A stretch of DNA of 64,000 nucleotides from Stenotrophomonas lacuserhaii (GTDB taxonomy: Bacteria > Pseudomonadota > Gammaproteobacteria > Xanthomonadales > Xanthomonadaceae), in contig NZ_JACSQS010000009.1 of assembly GCF_014836545.1 (NCBI RefSeq), forward strand, positions 1 to 64,000, written 5' to 3'. The position numbers were made by a program, and so were the translations under genes. The notes beneath the pieces were generated by a model. That model saw only the letters and a list, made by a program, of their open reading frames with translations. It made no database searches and was not told where the DNA came from. Shown here one piece after another: positions 44,779 through 54,944 of this stretch (positions are counted from its first letter, which is position 1; every line of letters starts with the position of its first letter).

Positions 44779-47700
44779 TTGGTTTCCAGCTGGATCCTGC
44801 TGCTGGTGTCCGTCGCCTATGCTGCGCTGCTGTTCGGCGTGGCGTGGTGGGGTGACCGACGCCCGCTGTATCCGGACCGGCCCTGGCTGCGCCCGGTGGT
44901 CTACAGCCTGGCGCTGGCAGTGTACTGCTCCTCGTGGACGTTCTACGGTGCGGTCGGGACGGCGGTGCGCAGCGGGGTGGGCTATCTGTCGATCTACATC
45001 GGCCCACTGCTGATGATGCTGTTCGGCTGGCGCATCATCGAACGCCTGGCGCTGGTGGCGCGCAGCCAGAACGTGGTCTCCATCGCCGACTTCATCTCAT
45101 CGCGCTTCGGCCGCTCGCGGCGGCTGGCGGCGCTGGTGGCGATCATCGCGCTGATCGGCGTGGTGCCCTACCTGGCGCTGCAGTACAAAGCCGTTGCGAT
45201 GAGCCTGCAGGTACTGACCGGCTACAGCGGGCCGACCGGCTACTTCAGCGATCCGGCGTTGTACGTGGCGCTGTTGATGGCCTTGTTCGCCACCTTGTTC
45301 GGTACCCGCCAGGTGGATGCCACCGAGCACCACCACGGCATGATGCTGGCCATCGCGCTGGAATCGGTGATCAAGCTGCTGGCGATGGTGGCCGTGGGCG
45401 TGTTCGCCTACCTGTGGCTGAGCGAGCGCACCGATGCGGTGGTGCAGTCGGCGCATACGCTGTTCACTTCGCTGCCCCCGGTGGGGTTCATCTCGCAGAC
45501 CCTGCTCAGCTTCCTGGCCATCGTGTGCCTGCCGCGGCAGTTCCACGTGGCGGTGGTGGAGTGTGGCGATGTGCGTGACGTGCACCGCGCGCGCTGGATG
45601 TTCGGCGGCTACCTGGTGGTGATTTCGGCGATGGTGATCCCCATCGCCACGGCCGGTGTCACCCTGTTCGGCACCGGCGGCACGGTGGCTGACGATGCGA
45701 TGGTACTGGCCCTGCCCCTGCACGAGGGCCGCAACGCGCTGGCGCTGGTGGCCTATGTGGGGGGGTTCTCGGCGGCGACCGGCATGGTCATCGTATCGTC
45801 GATCGCCCTGGCCACGATGATCAGCAACGACCTGGTCATGCCGGTGCTGCTGCGACGCAGCGGGGGCACCGGCGAGGCGGCGGACGTGGCATCGCGGGTG
45901 TTGTGGATCCGCCGCCTGGCGATCCTGTTCCTGGCGCTGATCGCCTATACGTACTACCGCAGCAGCGGCAACGACAACTCGCTGGCGTCCTACGGCCTGA
46001 TGGCGTTCGCGGCGGTGGCGCAGTTCGCGCCCGGGCTGATCGGTGGGTTGTACTGGCGCGGGGCCAGCCGCCGCGGCGTGGAAACCGGCATCGTGCTGGG
46101 CTTCGCCACCTGGATCTACACCCTGCTGCTGCCCGCGCTGACCCAGTCCGGCCTGGTGGATGCTGCGTGGTTGAGCGAAGGGCCGTTCGGCGTGGCATGG
46201 CTGCGGCCGCAGCAGCTGTTCGGCATGAACGGGTGGGATCCGTTGACCCACGGCACGTTCTGGTCGCTGCTGGTGAACGCAGCGACGATGATGCTGGTGT
46301 CGGCACGCTGGCGGCCCAGCGTGGACGAGCGCCTGCGCGCGGCACCGTTCCTGGACCCGTACGCGCAGCGGCCATCGGTGGCCAGTGGCTGGCCGGGCCA
46401 TGTGCACGTAGGCGACCTGCTGGCGCTGGCATCGCGGGTGGTGGGCGAGCGCCATGCGCGCCGTTCGTTCTTCGAACAGGCGCAGTCGTTGGGGCGCGAA
46501 CTGCAGACCCAGGTGCCGGCGGATCGGCCCTGGGTGCAGTTCACCGAACGCCTGCTTGCCGCCTCCATCGGCGCTGCGTCGGCCCGCCTGCTGCTGACCA
46601 GCCTGCTGCGCGGTTCGGGCATGGACCTGGGCGAGGTGGTGGCGGTGCTGGATGAGGCCGGCCAGGAGCTGCGCTTCAATCGGGAAATCCTGTCCACCAC
46701 GCTGGAAAACATCAGTGCAGGCGTCAGCGTGGTCGACCCGGACATGCGCCTGACCGCATGGAACCGGCGCTACCAGGACATGTTCGGCTATCCGGACGGC
46801 ATGCTGTACGTGGGCCGCCCGGTGGCCGACCTGATCCGCTACAACGCCGAACGCGGTGAACTGGGCGAGGGCGATATCGAACGCCAGATCAGCCGCCGCA
46901 TCCGCTACATGCGTGCCGGCTCGCCGCACGTGTTCGAACGTACGCGCAGCGATGGCAAGGTGATCGAGATGCGGGGGCAGGCGTTGCCTGGCGGCGGCTA
47001 CGTCACCAGCTACAACGACATCACCGACTACAAACACGCTGAAAAAGCGCTGCTGGAAGCCAACGAGACCCTGGAGCAGCGGGTGGCCGAGCGCTCCAAT
47101 GCTGCCGAGGCGGCGCAACAGTCCAAGACCCGCTTCCTGGCGGCGATCAGCCACGACGTGCTGCAGCCACTGAATGCGGCGCGGCTGTTCGCCTCGGCGC
47201 TGCGCGAAAGCCACCACAACAACGAAGAGCAGCGCCATCTGGCCGAGCGCGTGGACGCCTCGCTGCGTGCCGCAGAGGAACTGCTCGATGGCCTGCTGGA
47301 CGTTTCGCGACTGGACGCCGGCGGCCTGAATCCGGTGATCGGCGAGTTCGATGCCAGCGCCCTGATGCGCGAGTTGGCGGCCCAGTACTCGCCGGTTGCC
47401 GCGGGCCGCGGATTGCGCCTGGACCTGTTCGCGCGCCAAGCCTGGGTCCGCAGTGACCGCCGGTTGTTGCGGCGGGTGATGCAGAACTTCCTGGCCAATG
47501 CGCTGCGTTACACCCGGCAGGGCCGCATCGTGCTGGCCGTGCGCCTGCGTGGCGACGAAGTGGAACTGCAGGTGTGGGATACCGGCCCTGGCATTCCCGA
47601 ACACCACATGCAGCAGATATTCGATGAGTTCCATCGCTACCAGCAGCCCTTCGACTGGGGCGAGCAGGGGCTGGGGCTGGGCCTGTCCATCTGCCAGCGC

Positions 47701-48225
47701 ATCTCCCGCCTGCTCGACCATCGATTGAATGCGCGCAGCCGGGTCGGTAGCGGATCGATGTTCTCCATCACCCTGCCACGGGTAGCGGCGACCCCGGGCG
47801 CCAGCGAACAGGAACTGATGGCCGCAGCGGCGCCGGCTTCGCGTCCGGATTCACTGGCCGGCATGCGCGTGCTGTGCGTGGACAACGATGAGGAGATCCT
47901 GGATGGCATGCGCGCCTTGCTCGGGCGCTGGCAGGTGCAGGTGATCACCGCCAGCACCGTGGACCAGGCGCTGGAGAAGATCACCGCGCACCCCGATGTG
48001 ATGCTTGTCGATTACCACCTGCATGATCGTCTGGACGGCCTGGACACGCTGGTCGCGCTGCGCGAGGCGGCTGGCAGCGACCTGCCCGGTGCCCTGCTCA
48101 CGGCTGATGGCCGTGATGAGCTCAAGCGGATGGCGCGCGACCGCGGCTATCGTGTGCTGACCAAGCCGATCAAGCCGGCTTCGTTGCGTGCGTTCCTCGC
48201 CGCTTACGCACGTTCGGACAACTGA
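44779..48225 (+). CDS. crbS: SLC5-type sensor hybrid histidine kinase, CrbS/CbrA-like
   Basis: This 1148-aa protein joins a sodium:solute-symporter-like (SLC5/PutP) N-terminal domain of about 13 helices (1-510) to a PAS domain (about 630-745), a HisKA domain with phospho-acceptor His792 (FLAAISHDVLQPLN), a HATPase domain (DTGPGIPEHH, GLGLGLSICQRI) and a C-terminal receiver with Asp1078 (VDYHLHD). In Vibrio and Pseudomonas, CrbS with CrbR controls acs and acetate use. Here a CrbR-like regulator and acs lie about 9 kb away on the other strand. The start is TTG with a GGAAG site at proper spacing; no ATG or GTG fits better. Confidence 0.85.
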   Translation: MVSSWILLLVSVAYAALLFGVAWWGDRRPLYPDRPWLRPVVYSLALAVYCSSWTFYGAVGTAVRSGVGYLSIYIGPLLMMLFGWRIIERLALVARSQNVVSIADFISSRFGRSRRLAALVAIIALIGVVPYLALQYKAVAMSLQVLTGYSGPTGYFSDPALYVALLMALFATLFGTRQVDATEHHHGMMLAIALESVIKLLAMVAVGVFAYLWLSERTDAVVQSAHTLFTSLPPVGFISQTLLSFLAIVCLPRQFHVAVVECGDVRDVHRARWMFGGYLVVISAMVIPIATAGVTLFGTGGTVADDAMVLALPLHEGRNALALVAYVGGFSAATGMVIVSSIALATMISNDLVMPVLLRRSGGTGEAADVASRVLWIRRLAILFLALIAYTYYRSSGNDNSLASYGLMAFAAVAQFAPGLIGGLYWRGASRRGVETGIVLGFATWIYTLLLPALTQSGLVDAAWLSEGPFGVAWLRPQQLFGMNGWDPLTHGTFWSLLVNAATMMLVSARWRPSVDERLRAAPFLDPYAQRPSVASGWPGHVHVGDLLALASRVVGERHARRSFFEQAQSLGRELQTQVPADRPWVQFTERLLAASIGAASARLLLTSLLRGSGMDLGEVVAVLDEAGQELRFNREILSTTLENISAGVSVVDPDMRLTAWNRRYQDMFGYPDGMLYVGRPVADLIRYNAERGELGEGDIERQISRRIRYMRAGSPHVFERTRSDGKVIEMRGQALPGGGYVTSYNDITDYKHAEKALLEANETLEQRVAERSNAAEAAQQSKTRFLAAISHDVLQPLNAARLFASALRESHHNNEEQRHLAERVDASLRAAEELLDGLLDVSRLDAGGLNPVIGEFDASALMRELAAQYSPVAAGRGLRLDLFARQAWVRSDRRLLRRVMQNFLANALRYTRQGRIVLAVRLRGDEVELQVWDTGPGIPEHHMQQIFDEFHRYQQPFDWGEQGLGLGLSICQRISRLLDHRLNARSRVGSGSMFSITLPRVAATPGASEQELMAAAAPASRPDSLAGMRVLCVDNDEEILDGMRALLGRWQVQVITASTVDQALEKITAHPDVMLVDYHLHDRLDGLDTLVALREAAGSDLPGALLTADGRDELKRMARDRGYRVLTKPIKPASLRAFLAAYARSDN

Positions 48226-48310
48226 GTCTCCCCACGCGCGATCGCCATCTTGATGACACGGTCCACCCGCAGCGCTGGAGGGTGCTGAAGGGTGAGTCGC
48301 GCGGTGCCGG

Positions 48311-48883
48311 TCAGGCGGCGCTGAGGTGCTCGTACAGGATGGTGGCGCCGATGATCATCAGGATCACGCCACCGATGATCTCCGCGCGCTTGCCGACCAT
48401 GTTGCCGAGCACGCGGCCGAGCATGATGCCGGCGGTGACCATGGTCAGCGTGCACAGGCCGATGACCGCCGCCACCACGCCGATATGCACATCCATGAAA
48501 GCCAGTCCGACGCCCACGGCCATGGCATCGATGCTGGTGGCCAAACCGGTGACCGCCAGCTGCCAGAAGCCATGGTGGCGCTGCGGGTCTTCGTCGGCCT
48601 CATCGTGCTGCGGACGCAGGCCGTTGACGATCATGTGCAGCCCCAGGGCGATCAGCAGGCCGAAGGCGATCCAGTGGTCGAAGGCCTCCACGTACTCCAG
48701 TGCCGCGCGCCCGAGCATCCAGCCGATCACCGGGGTGATCGCTTCGATGGCGCCAAAGATGAGGCCGGCACGCAGCGCATCGCGGAACACCGGCCTGCGC
48801 ATGGCGGCGCCCTTGCCGATTGCCGCGGCGAAGGCATCGGTGGACATGGCAAAGCCGATCAGGAGGATCGAAAGAGGGGACAT
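48311..48883 (-). CDS. mntP: Manganese efflux pump MntP
   Basis: This 190-aa protein has six membrane helices and the duplicated family motif, seen as [16 protein letters not shown] near the start and [17 protein letters not shown] in the middle, with the conserved Asp residues that bind the ion. It exports Mn2+ and protects against excess manganese. A yybP-ykoY riboswitch lies directly upstream, in line with manganese induction. The Met at 48883 is chosen over long upstream extensions, which read through the riboswitch. Confidence 0.93.
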   Translation of the reverse strand: MSPLSILLIGFAMSTDAFAAAIGKGAAMRRPVFRDALRAGLIFGAIEAITPVIGWMLGRAALEYVEAFDHWIAFGLLIALGLHMIVNGLRPQHDEADEDPQRHHGFWQLAVTGLATSIDAMAVGVGLAFMDVHIGVVAAVIGLCTLTMVTAGIMLGRVLGNMVGKRAEIIGGVILMIIGATILYEHLSAA

Positions 48884-48890
48884 GAGGTTC

Positions 48891-49070
48891 ACGACAGGTC
48901 GGGCGAAGACGGACGCACGGCCCGCGCTCGCGCCCAACCTGTCGTTGCGCACGCGGACCGCTGGTCTCGCCAACCAAAATGGTTGCCCGCACCACGGCGC
49001 ACTGGCCGAGCATGTTGATACGGGCGTTTCCTGCAGCAGGAAACCGGCTACTCCCCAAGGGGACGCGAAG
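48891..49070 (-). ncRNA. yybP-ykoY manganese riboswitch and expression hairpin upstream of mntP
   Basis: On the minus strand the leader has GGGGAGTAGCC (49056-49046), a hairpin with arms TTTCCTG and CAGGAAA, then TATCAACATG (49020-49011) and GGCGAGACC (48971-48963). These are the conserved blocks of the yybP-ykoY motif that senses Mn2+ in front of mntP in Escherichia coli. Downstream, arms at 48945-48931 and 48905-48891 (ACGACAGGTTGGGCG and CGCCCGACCTGTCGT) can form a 15-bp stem with one wobble pair, ending seven bases before the mntP start. It is a plausible expression platform. Borders are approximate. Confidence 0.85.
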
Positions 49071-49174
49071 CTTAGCACTGGCGCTGCAGCAGGAGGCGTC
49101 AGTACGTGATTGCGCAGGCGAAGCTGGATTTCATAGCTGCTGCTATATTGCGCGCCGCGTGCAGCCGAACGCAC

Positions 49175-50803
49175 TCAGGCATCATCGAGAATCATGTCTG
49201 CACCGCGCTCGGCCACCATCATCGTCGCCGCGTTGGTATTACCGGAGGTGACGTTGGGGAAGATGGATGCATCCACTACCCGCAGCCCCACCACACCGTG
49301 TACGCGCAACCGTGCGTCCACCACCGATGTTGCCGGGTCTGGGCCCATCGCGCAGCTGCCGCACAGGTGATAGATGGAGCCGCTGTTCTGGCGGAAATAG
49401 GTCAGCATGGCCGCTTCGTCATCCACGCCCACGGCCTTGCCGGGAAGTACCTCTTCAACGGTGACCGCGCGCAGCGCGGGTGACTGCATGATCCTGCGCA
49501 CCAATCTGCTGCCCTGGATCACTTCCCGCACGTCATGGTCGGTGGACAGGTAATTGGGGTCGATGCGGGCGGCGTCCGCCGCACCGGCCGATGCGATCTG
49601 CACGCTGCCCCGGCTGGTCGGCCGGCAGGGATTGAAGCACAACAGGAAGCCCGAATAGGGTTCTGGCTGGATGCTCGCCTTCTGGTTCCTGGGTATCTGG
49701 TAAGACAGCGGATTGAAGTACAACTGCAGGTTGGGTGCTGTCGCCTCTGCGGTCCCTCTGAAGAAACCGCCTGCCTGGTTCACGCTCATCGCAAGCGGCC
49801 CGCTGCGGGTCAGCGCGTACTGCAGTCCCAGTTTCAGGCGTCCGCCCCACGAGCTGAAAGTATCGTTCAAGGTAGGGATGTTGGCGCGGTAATAATAACT
49901 GGCACACAGATGATCCTGCAGGTGCTGGCCCACCGCGGGTAGCGCGTGGCGCAGCGCGATGCCATGCCGAGCCAGCAACGCCGGATCGCCGATACCGGAC
50001 AACTGCAGCAGTTTCGGGCTGTCCACCGCGCCGGCCGCCAGGATGATCTCGCGCCGCGCATGCAGCACGTGCCGCTCGCCGTGCTGCAGCACCTGGACAG
50101 ACACGGCGCGCCGGGTTTCATCCAGCAGCACGCACTCGGCCAGCGTGTTGCGCTGGATGTGCAGATTGGGGCGCTTCAAGGCCGGATGCAGATAGGCGAA
50201 ACTGCTTGAGCAGCGCTGGCCATTGCGGGTGTTGACGTCGTACACGCCGGCGCCTTCCGGTGCCGGACCATTGAAATCATCGGTTGCGGGGTAGCCAAGC
50301 TCCGCACAACCGCGCAGGTAGGTATCGGTGATGGGATGGGTATGGCCCTGCATCGGGGTGACATGGATCGGACCGGAGCCGCCATGGAACGTGCTCGCGC
50401 CCCGTGCATGCGTTTCCAGCCGTTTGAACGCAGGCAGCACGTCGGCGAACGACCAGCCCGGGTTGCCCGCTGCAGCCCAGTCGTCGAAGTCGTGTGCCAG
50501 GCCGCGGACGTAGATCATCGCGTTGATCGAGCCGGAGCCGCCCTGGACCTTGCCGCGCGGGGCATACACACTGCGCCCACCCAGATGAGGCTGTGGCACG
50601 CTGTTGTACATCCAGTTGTATGTCCGGTTGTAGTAAAGCTTTGCGAAGCCCACCGGGATGCGGAACAGGAGCGAGCTGTCCTTGCCCCCTGCCTCCAGTA
50701 CCAGCACCTGATGCTGGCCGGAGGCGCTCAGTCGGTTGGCCAGGATGCTGCCCGCCGAACCGGATCCCACGATGATGTAGTCGTACGTCATCTGTTCGTT
50801 CAT
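49175..50803 (-). CDS. GMC-family FAD-dependent oxidoreductase
   Basis: This 542-aa flavoprotein of the glucose-methanol-choline family has the FAD-binding [17 protein letters not shown] (about 8-24), [26 protein letters not shown], and the C-terminal HLCGSCAMG and [16 protein letters not shown] blocks. It should oxidise an alcohol group, passing electrons to a quinone or oxygen. It is the last gene of the catabolic cluster and starts five bases after the stop of the enolase-superfamily gene. The Met at 50803 fits; the long in-frame extension upstream is antisense-type sequence. Confidence 0.88.
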   Translation of the reverse strand: MNEQMTYDYIIVGSGSAGSILANRLSASGQHQVLVLEAGGKDSSLLFRIPVGFAKLYYNRTYNWMYNSVPQPHLGGRSVYAPRGKVQGGSGSINAMIYVRGLAHDFDDWAAAGNPGWSFADVLPAFKRLETHARGASTFHGGSGPIHVTPMQGHTHPITDTYLRGCAELGYPATDDFNGPAPEGAGVYDVNTRNGQRCSSSFAYLHPALKRPNLHIQRNTLAECVLLDETRRAVSVQVLQHGERHVLHARREIILAAGAVDSPKLLQLSGIGDPALLARHGIALRHALPAVGQHLQDHLCASYYYRANIPTLNDTFSSWGGRLKLGLQYALTRSGPLAMSVNQAGGFFRGTAEATAPNLQLYFNPLSYQIPRNQKASIQPEPYSGFLLCFNPCRPTSRGSVQIASAGAADAARIDPNYLSTDHDVREVIQGSRLVRRIMQSPALRAVTVEEVLPGKAVGVDDEAAMLTYFRQNSGSIYHLCGSCAMGPDPATSVVDARLRVHGVVGLRVVDASIFPNVTSGNTNAATMMVAERGADMILDDA

Positions 50804-50808
50804 GCCGT

Positions 50809-52026
50809 TCACCCACGCGCCGGGCGCGTATCCTTGACGTCGACCGGGTCGGCGGCCATCTGCAGGTGCAGGCGCTGGCCGGTGTAGGGGCTGTTGGCTC
50901 GCACCACGTCCATGTCCAGCTCCACGCCAAGTCCGGGTGCCTCGGAAGGAATGATGTAGCCGTCTTCCCAGTGCAGCGGTTTCTTCAGGATCCGCGCATG
51001 GAATCCATCCCAGGTGCCGATGCTTTCCTGGATGAGGAAGTTGGGTGTGCAGGTGGCGAGCTGGAAGCTGGCCGCCGCGCCGATCGGCCCGTTGTAGAGG
51101 TGCGGTGCGATCTGCGCGTAATGCACCTCGGCAAGACTGGCGATCTTCTTTGCTTCCAGCAGGCCGCCGCAGCGGCCGAGGTTCATCTGCAGGATGGACG
51201 CGCCGCCGGCCTGCAGCAGCTTGAAGAACTCTTGTTTGGTGGTCAATCGCTCGCCACTGGCAATGGGAATGCTGGTCGCAGCGGCGACCCGCGCCATCGC
51301 TTCTTCCTGCCCCGGCGGGACTGGCTCTTCGAACCACAGGGGGTCGTATTTCTCCAGTCTCTTGGCCAGACGGATGGCCGAGGAGGGCACCATCTGCCCG
51401 TGGGTTCCGAACAGCAGATCAGCCTGATCGCCGACGGCCTGGCGTATGCGGCGGCAGAAGGTCTCGCAGCGCTCCAGTACCTCCATCGAAAGCTGATGGC
51501 CGGAGTACGCCGAGTACGGTCCGGCTGGATCGAATTTCACTGCGGTGAATCCGCGTGCGACATTTTCTGCTGCGCATTCTGCGGCCAGGTCGGGGTCGCT
51601 GTAGTCGTACTCGCCGGTGATGTTGCGTGGATACAGATACGTATACGAGCGCAGCCGCTCGTGCACGCGACCTCCCAGGAGTTCATACACCGGCTTGCCC
51701 GCGGCCTTGCCGATGATGTCCCAGCAAGCCATTTCGAGCCCGCTCACGACCCCCATCATGGTCAGGTCGGGACGCTGGGTGAAGCCGCTGGAGTAGGCTT
51801 GGCGGAAGAACCGCTCGACGTGGTGCGGATCCTGCTCAAGAAGGTAACGGGAGAACACATCATCGATGAGCGGCAGCATCGCGCTGGGGTGGAAGGTGGT
51901 CGCGTAGATTTCGCCCACTCCCTCGATGCCGCAGTCGGTTTCCAGCATGACGAAGATCCAGTACATGCCGCCCACGTGCGGCGGTGGCGTGGCCACGACA
52001 TGGGTCTGCAGCGAGACTACTTTCAT
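50809..52026 (-). CDS. Mandelate racemase/muconate lactonizing enzyme-family protein (enolase superfamily)
   Basis: This 405-aa protein has an N-terminal capping domain and a C-terminal barrel. Family features seen are VKFD at 163-166 (Lys164), FEEPVPP with Glu233/234, SGERL with Glu259, and AQIAPHLYNGP with His309, as in sugar-acid dehydratases such as galactonate or mannonate dehydratase. The first metal-ligand position, normally Asp in a DAHG-type motif, reads GTHG (Gly207, His209). So one canonical Mg2+ ligand seems absent, and the reaction cannot be assigned. It overlaps the permease gene by four bases (ATGA). Confidence 0.85.
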   Translation of the reverse strand: MKVVSLQTHVVATPPPHVGGMYWIFVMLETDCGIEGVGEIYATTFHPSAMLPLIDDVFSRYLLEQDPHHVERFFRQAYSSGFTQRPDLTMMGVVSGLEMACWDIIGKAAGKPVYELLGGRVHERLRSYTYLYPRNITGEYDYSDPDLAAECAAENVARGFTAVKFDPAGPYSAYSGHQLSMEVLERCETFCRRIRQAVGDQADLLFGTHGQMVPSSAIRLAKRLEKYDPLWFEEPVPPGQEEAMARVAAATSIPIASGERLTTKQEFFKLLQAGGASILQMNLGRCGGLLEAKKIASLAEVHYAQIAPHLYNGPIGAAASFQLATCTPNFLIQESIGTWDGFHARILKKPLHWEDGYIIPSEAPGLGVELDMDVVRANSPYTGQRLHLQMAADPVDVKDTRPARG

Positions 52027-53348
52027 GTGATTTTCTCCCGTGCGCGCAGGCGGCGCTTGAGCACCAGTGCAGCCACTGCACCGAGCAGCCCGACCACCAG
52101 CACGTAAGTGAAATAGAGTTGATAGCCGAGCAGGCCGGGGAAGGTATCGGTGAACCAGCCGTTGACCAACGGCAGGAACGCATCCGGCGCATAGCCGACC
52201 ACGGAAATGATGCCGATCGCCAGCCCGGTGATCCGTGCGGGGATGCGGCAATCATCCAGGATGGCCCAGTACAGTCCGCGGATCGCGTAGGTCATCAGGC
52301 CAACGAAGACCACCAGCACGATCAGCACGCTGATGGTGTGCGATGCCGGCAACAGCACCAGTCCCAGCATGCCCAGCGCCGAAAGCAGCAGGGCAGCGAT
52401 CAGGACGCCCAGCTTGGAGAATCGATCGCCGAGCCAGCCGCCGCCGATGCCGCCGACCGGGCGCATCCACAGTTTGACGGTGGTTATGACGCCGGCCATG
52501 GTGGCGCTCAGCCCCAGGCCATCCTGTTCGAGGTAGGCAGAGAAGCTGTAGGTAGCCCAGAAGAAATGGAACCCACAGAACACGATGGCCGTGACCAGCC
52601 ACAGCTCCGGGATGCGTATCAGCGTACGCAGATCATCGCCCAGCCGAGCCGAGGTACCGGCCGCGCCGGCGGCTGTGGCGGCATCGTCATCGCGTGCGGC
52701 CGCTGCCGACTCCGGGTCCGGTACGAAACCCAGCACCACACCCAGTGCGATGCAGGTGGCGGCGTACAGATGGATGACGTGGCGCAGGCCTTCGGCCCGG
52801 CTTTGCCCGTGGTCATTGACGCTCCACGCAAACAGCGAAATGGCGACGGTGGCCAGCAGCGCTTCAACCAGCCCACGACCGCCGTCGAGCACCCCGAAGA
52901 AGCGGCCCTGCTCGCGCTCCTGCGCGATCATCTTGACCCGCTTCAGCAGCGCGGCCCAGAACGTCAGCCCGGCGGTGACGCCAAAGCCGCTGAAGATCAG
53001 CAGCAGCGCCGCGTAGCCGGGCAGGGTGGCGTACCACAGGCCCAGTGCACCGGTACCCAGCAGCGAAAAGCTCACCAGGAAACGCGGTGAGATGCGGTCA
53101 GCGAGCCAGCCACTGGGCAGGTAGCTGACCAGGAAGGCGGTGCCCAGGATCGAGTACAGCACGCCCAACTGATGGTTGCTGATGGCCAGCACGTCCAGCA
53201 TGGTGCCCTGATAGACCTGACGCAGGTACAGCATGGGATAGATGGCACCGGCTGCGATCACCAGCAGCATCAGCTGCATGTAGCGCAGCCATCGGCCGCG
53301 CGCCGTCGCTGCCGGCGCGTCGGCCGGTATCGAAACAGAAGTGGTCAT
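52023..53348 (-). CDS. MFS transporter
   Basis: This 441-aa permease has 12 predicted helices. The loop 2-3 motif is seen as GWLADRISPRFL, and a central cytoplasmic loop carries acidic/Ala-rich sequence. It is close in style to anion:cation symporters that import sugar acids (GudP/ExuT type). Its position between the aldehyde dehydrogenase and enolase-superfamily genes suggests that it imports the substrate of this cluster. Confidence 0.87.
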   Translation of the reverse strand: MTTSVSIPADAPAATARGRWLRYMQLMLLVIAAGAIYPMLYLRQVYQGTMLDVLAISNHQLGVLYSILGTAFLVSYLPSGWLADRISPRFLVSFSLLGTGALGLWYATLPGYAALLLIFSGFGVTAGLTFWAALLKRVKMIAQEREQGRFFGVLDGGRGLVEALLATVAISLFAWSVNDHGQSRAEGLRHVIHLYAATCIALGVVLGFVPDPESAAAARDDDAATAAGAAGTSARLGDDLRTLIRIPELWLVTAIVFCGFHFFWATYSFSAYLEQDGLGLSATMAGVITTVKLWMRPVGGIGGGWLGDRFSKLGVLIAALLLSALGMLGLVLLPASHTISVLIVLVVFVGLMTYAIRGLYWAILDDCRIPARITGLAIGIISVVGYAPDAFLPLVNGWFTDTFPGLLGYQLYFTYVLVVGLLGAVAALVLKRRLRAREKIT

Positions 53349-53391
53349 AAGAGATACCTGGAGAGGCAGGAGGCCGCAGAACAGCGGCGGA

Positions 53392-54816
53392 TCAGAACTT
53401 CATCACCACCAGACGGGTCTGGGTGAACTCCAACATGCCGTGCTTGCCGTCGTCCCCGCCCAGCCCTGATCGCTTCCAGCCTGCATGGAACCCCTGATAG
53501 GGATCCGCCGGTGTGCGGTTGACATACAGTTCGCCTGCTTCGATCCGGTTGGCGGCCTGCAGCGCACTGCGGTAATCCTCGGTGAACAACACCGACGACA
53601 GGCCGAACTGATGATCGTTGGCCTGTGAAAGCGCATCGTCCAGATCGGTGTAGCGCAATACCGGCAGCACCGGTCCGAAGGTCTCTTCCCTGACGATCTC
53701 CATGTCCTGGCGGCAGTTGCCAAGCAGGGTGGCGGGATAGAAGAATCCCGGCCCCTGCGGCATCACGCCGCCGGCCTCAAGCACGGCACCGTCGGCCAGC
53801 GCGCGCTGCACCTTGGCGTGGATCTGCTGGCGCGCGGCCTTGCTGGCCAGTGGTCCCATGCAGCTGGCATCTTCGCTGCGGTCGCCGATACGCACCGCCT
53901 TCATCGCCTCGCGCAGCAATCCCACGAATGCATCGTGCACGCTGTCCTGTACATACACGCGCTCCACCGCCGTGCACAGTTGCCCGCAGTGCGTGGTCCG
54001 CGAGGCCGCGATGGCTGCGGCGGCCTTTGCAAGATCGGTGTCGGCGGCGACGATCGCCGGTGTCTTGCCACCCAGTTCCAGCGACGGCTTGGCGATGTTG
54101 GCTTTGCAATAGTCCAGCACCGTGCGACCTACGCCTACGCTGCCGGTCAGGGTGATCATGCCCACCCCAGGGTGGGTACACAGCACCTCGGCCACATCGT
54201 GCTGCATGGCCAGGATGTTGATGACGCCATCCGGAATACCTGCGGCCTGGACCGAACGGGCAATCTCCATCGCAGACAGGGGGGTGGTGTTGCTGGGCCG
54301 CACGACGACGGTGTTTCCGGTGATCAGCGCCGGCGCGATTTTGCGCATCAGCGTGTACACCGGGAAATTGAACGGAATCAGGCAGGCGACCACACCGATC
54401 GGCTCGCGCTGCAACAGGATGGTTTCATTGCAAGTGTCGCTGGGAATCACTTCGCCTTCGATGCGACGCGCCCATTCGGCATGGTAGCGGGTGATGTCGG
54501 CGGCATAACGGGCTTCGTTGCTGGCATCGTCCAGGCTCTTGCCGGACTCGCTGGCCAGTATCGTCCCGATGATGGGCGCACGCTCGGTAAGTGCATCGGC
54601 CAGCCGGCGCAGGTGCTGCGCACGTTCGATCGCCGGCAGCCGTCCCCAGCTGCGCTGGGCGAACGTTGCCGCTTCCACGGCCGCACGCGCCTGCGCTGCG
54701 CTGGCCGCACTGACGGTGCCTGTCGGCATGCCGGTGGCGGGATTGACCACGGTGATGACCTGATCCTGGTCGGCGGCCACAAAATGGCCCTTGATGAAGT
54801 TCAATTCGCTGCGCAT
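53392..54816 (-). CDS. NAD(P)-dependent aldehyde dehydrogenase, AldA/GabD-like
   Basis: This 474-aa enzyme of the ALDH superfamily has IPFNFPVYTLMRKIAPAL, the LELGGKTPAIV block with the general-base Glu, the catalytic Cys in HCGQLCTA, and EETFGPVLPV. It should oxidise an aldehyde (lactaldehyde, glycolaldehyde or a semialdehyde) made in the pathway. The start at MRSELNFIKG matches the family; 36 additional in-frame codons upstream do not. Confidence 0.9.
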   Translation of the reverse strand: MRSELNFIKGHFVAADQDQVITVVNPATGMPTGTVSAASAAQARAAVEAATFAQRSWGRLPAIERAQHLRRLADALTERAPIIGTILASESGKSLDDASNEARYAADITRYHAEWARRIEGEVIPSDTCNETILLQREPIGVVACLIPFNFPVYTLMRKIAPALITGNTVVVRPSNTTPLSAMEIARSVQAAGIPDGVINILAMQHDVAEVLCTHPGVGMITLTGSVGVGRTVLDYCKANIAKPSLELGGKTPAIVAADTDLAKAAAAIAASRTTHCGQLCTAVERVYVQDSVHDAFVGLLREAMKAVRIGDRSEDASCMGPLASKAARQQIHAKVQRALADGAVLEAGGVMPQGPGFFYPATLLGNCRQDMEIVREETFGPVLPVLRYTDLDDALSQANDHQFGLSSVLFTEDYRSALQAANRIEAGELYVNRTPADPYQGFHAGWKRSGLGGDDGKHGMLEFTQTRLVVMKF

Positions 54817-54944
54817 GGTTCCTGCTCGCTTGGGAAATCGGGCCAGGCCTCGCCCAACCACGCTCCGACCCGTAAGCGACCGGTGCGCACTGCAAGCTTT
54901 GAAGTTGCTGCGCTGCACACACAAGCGATGAATTCAGCGGTACA

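Noticed and set aside
45097..47721. 874-codon minus-strand frame
   Set aside because: It is antisense to the CrbS-like kinase, whose domains are all recognisable.
49175..51337. Extended 720-codon version of the GMC gene
   Set aside because: The extra 178 codons lie over the end of the enolase-superfamily gene and have no family similarity; the FAD motif begins just after the Met at 50803.
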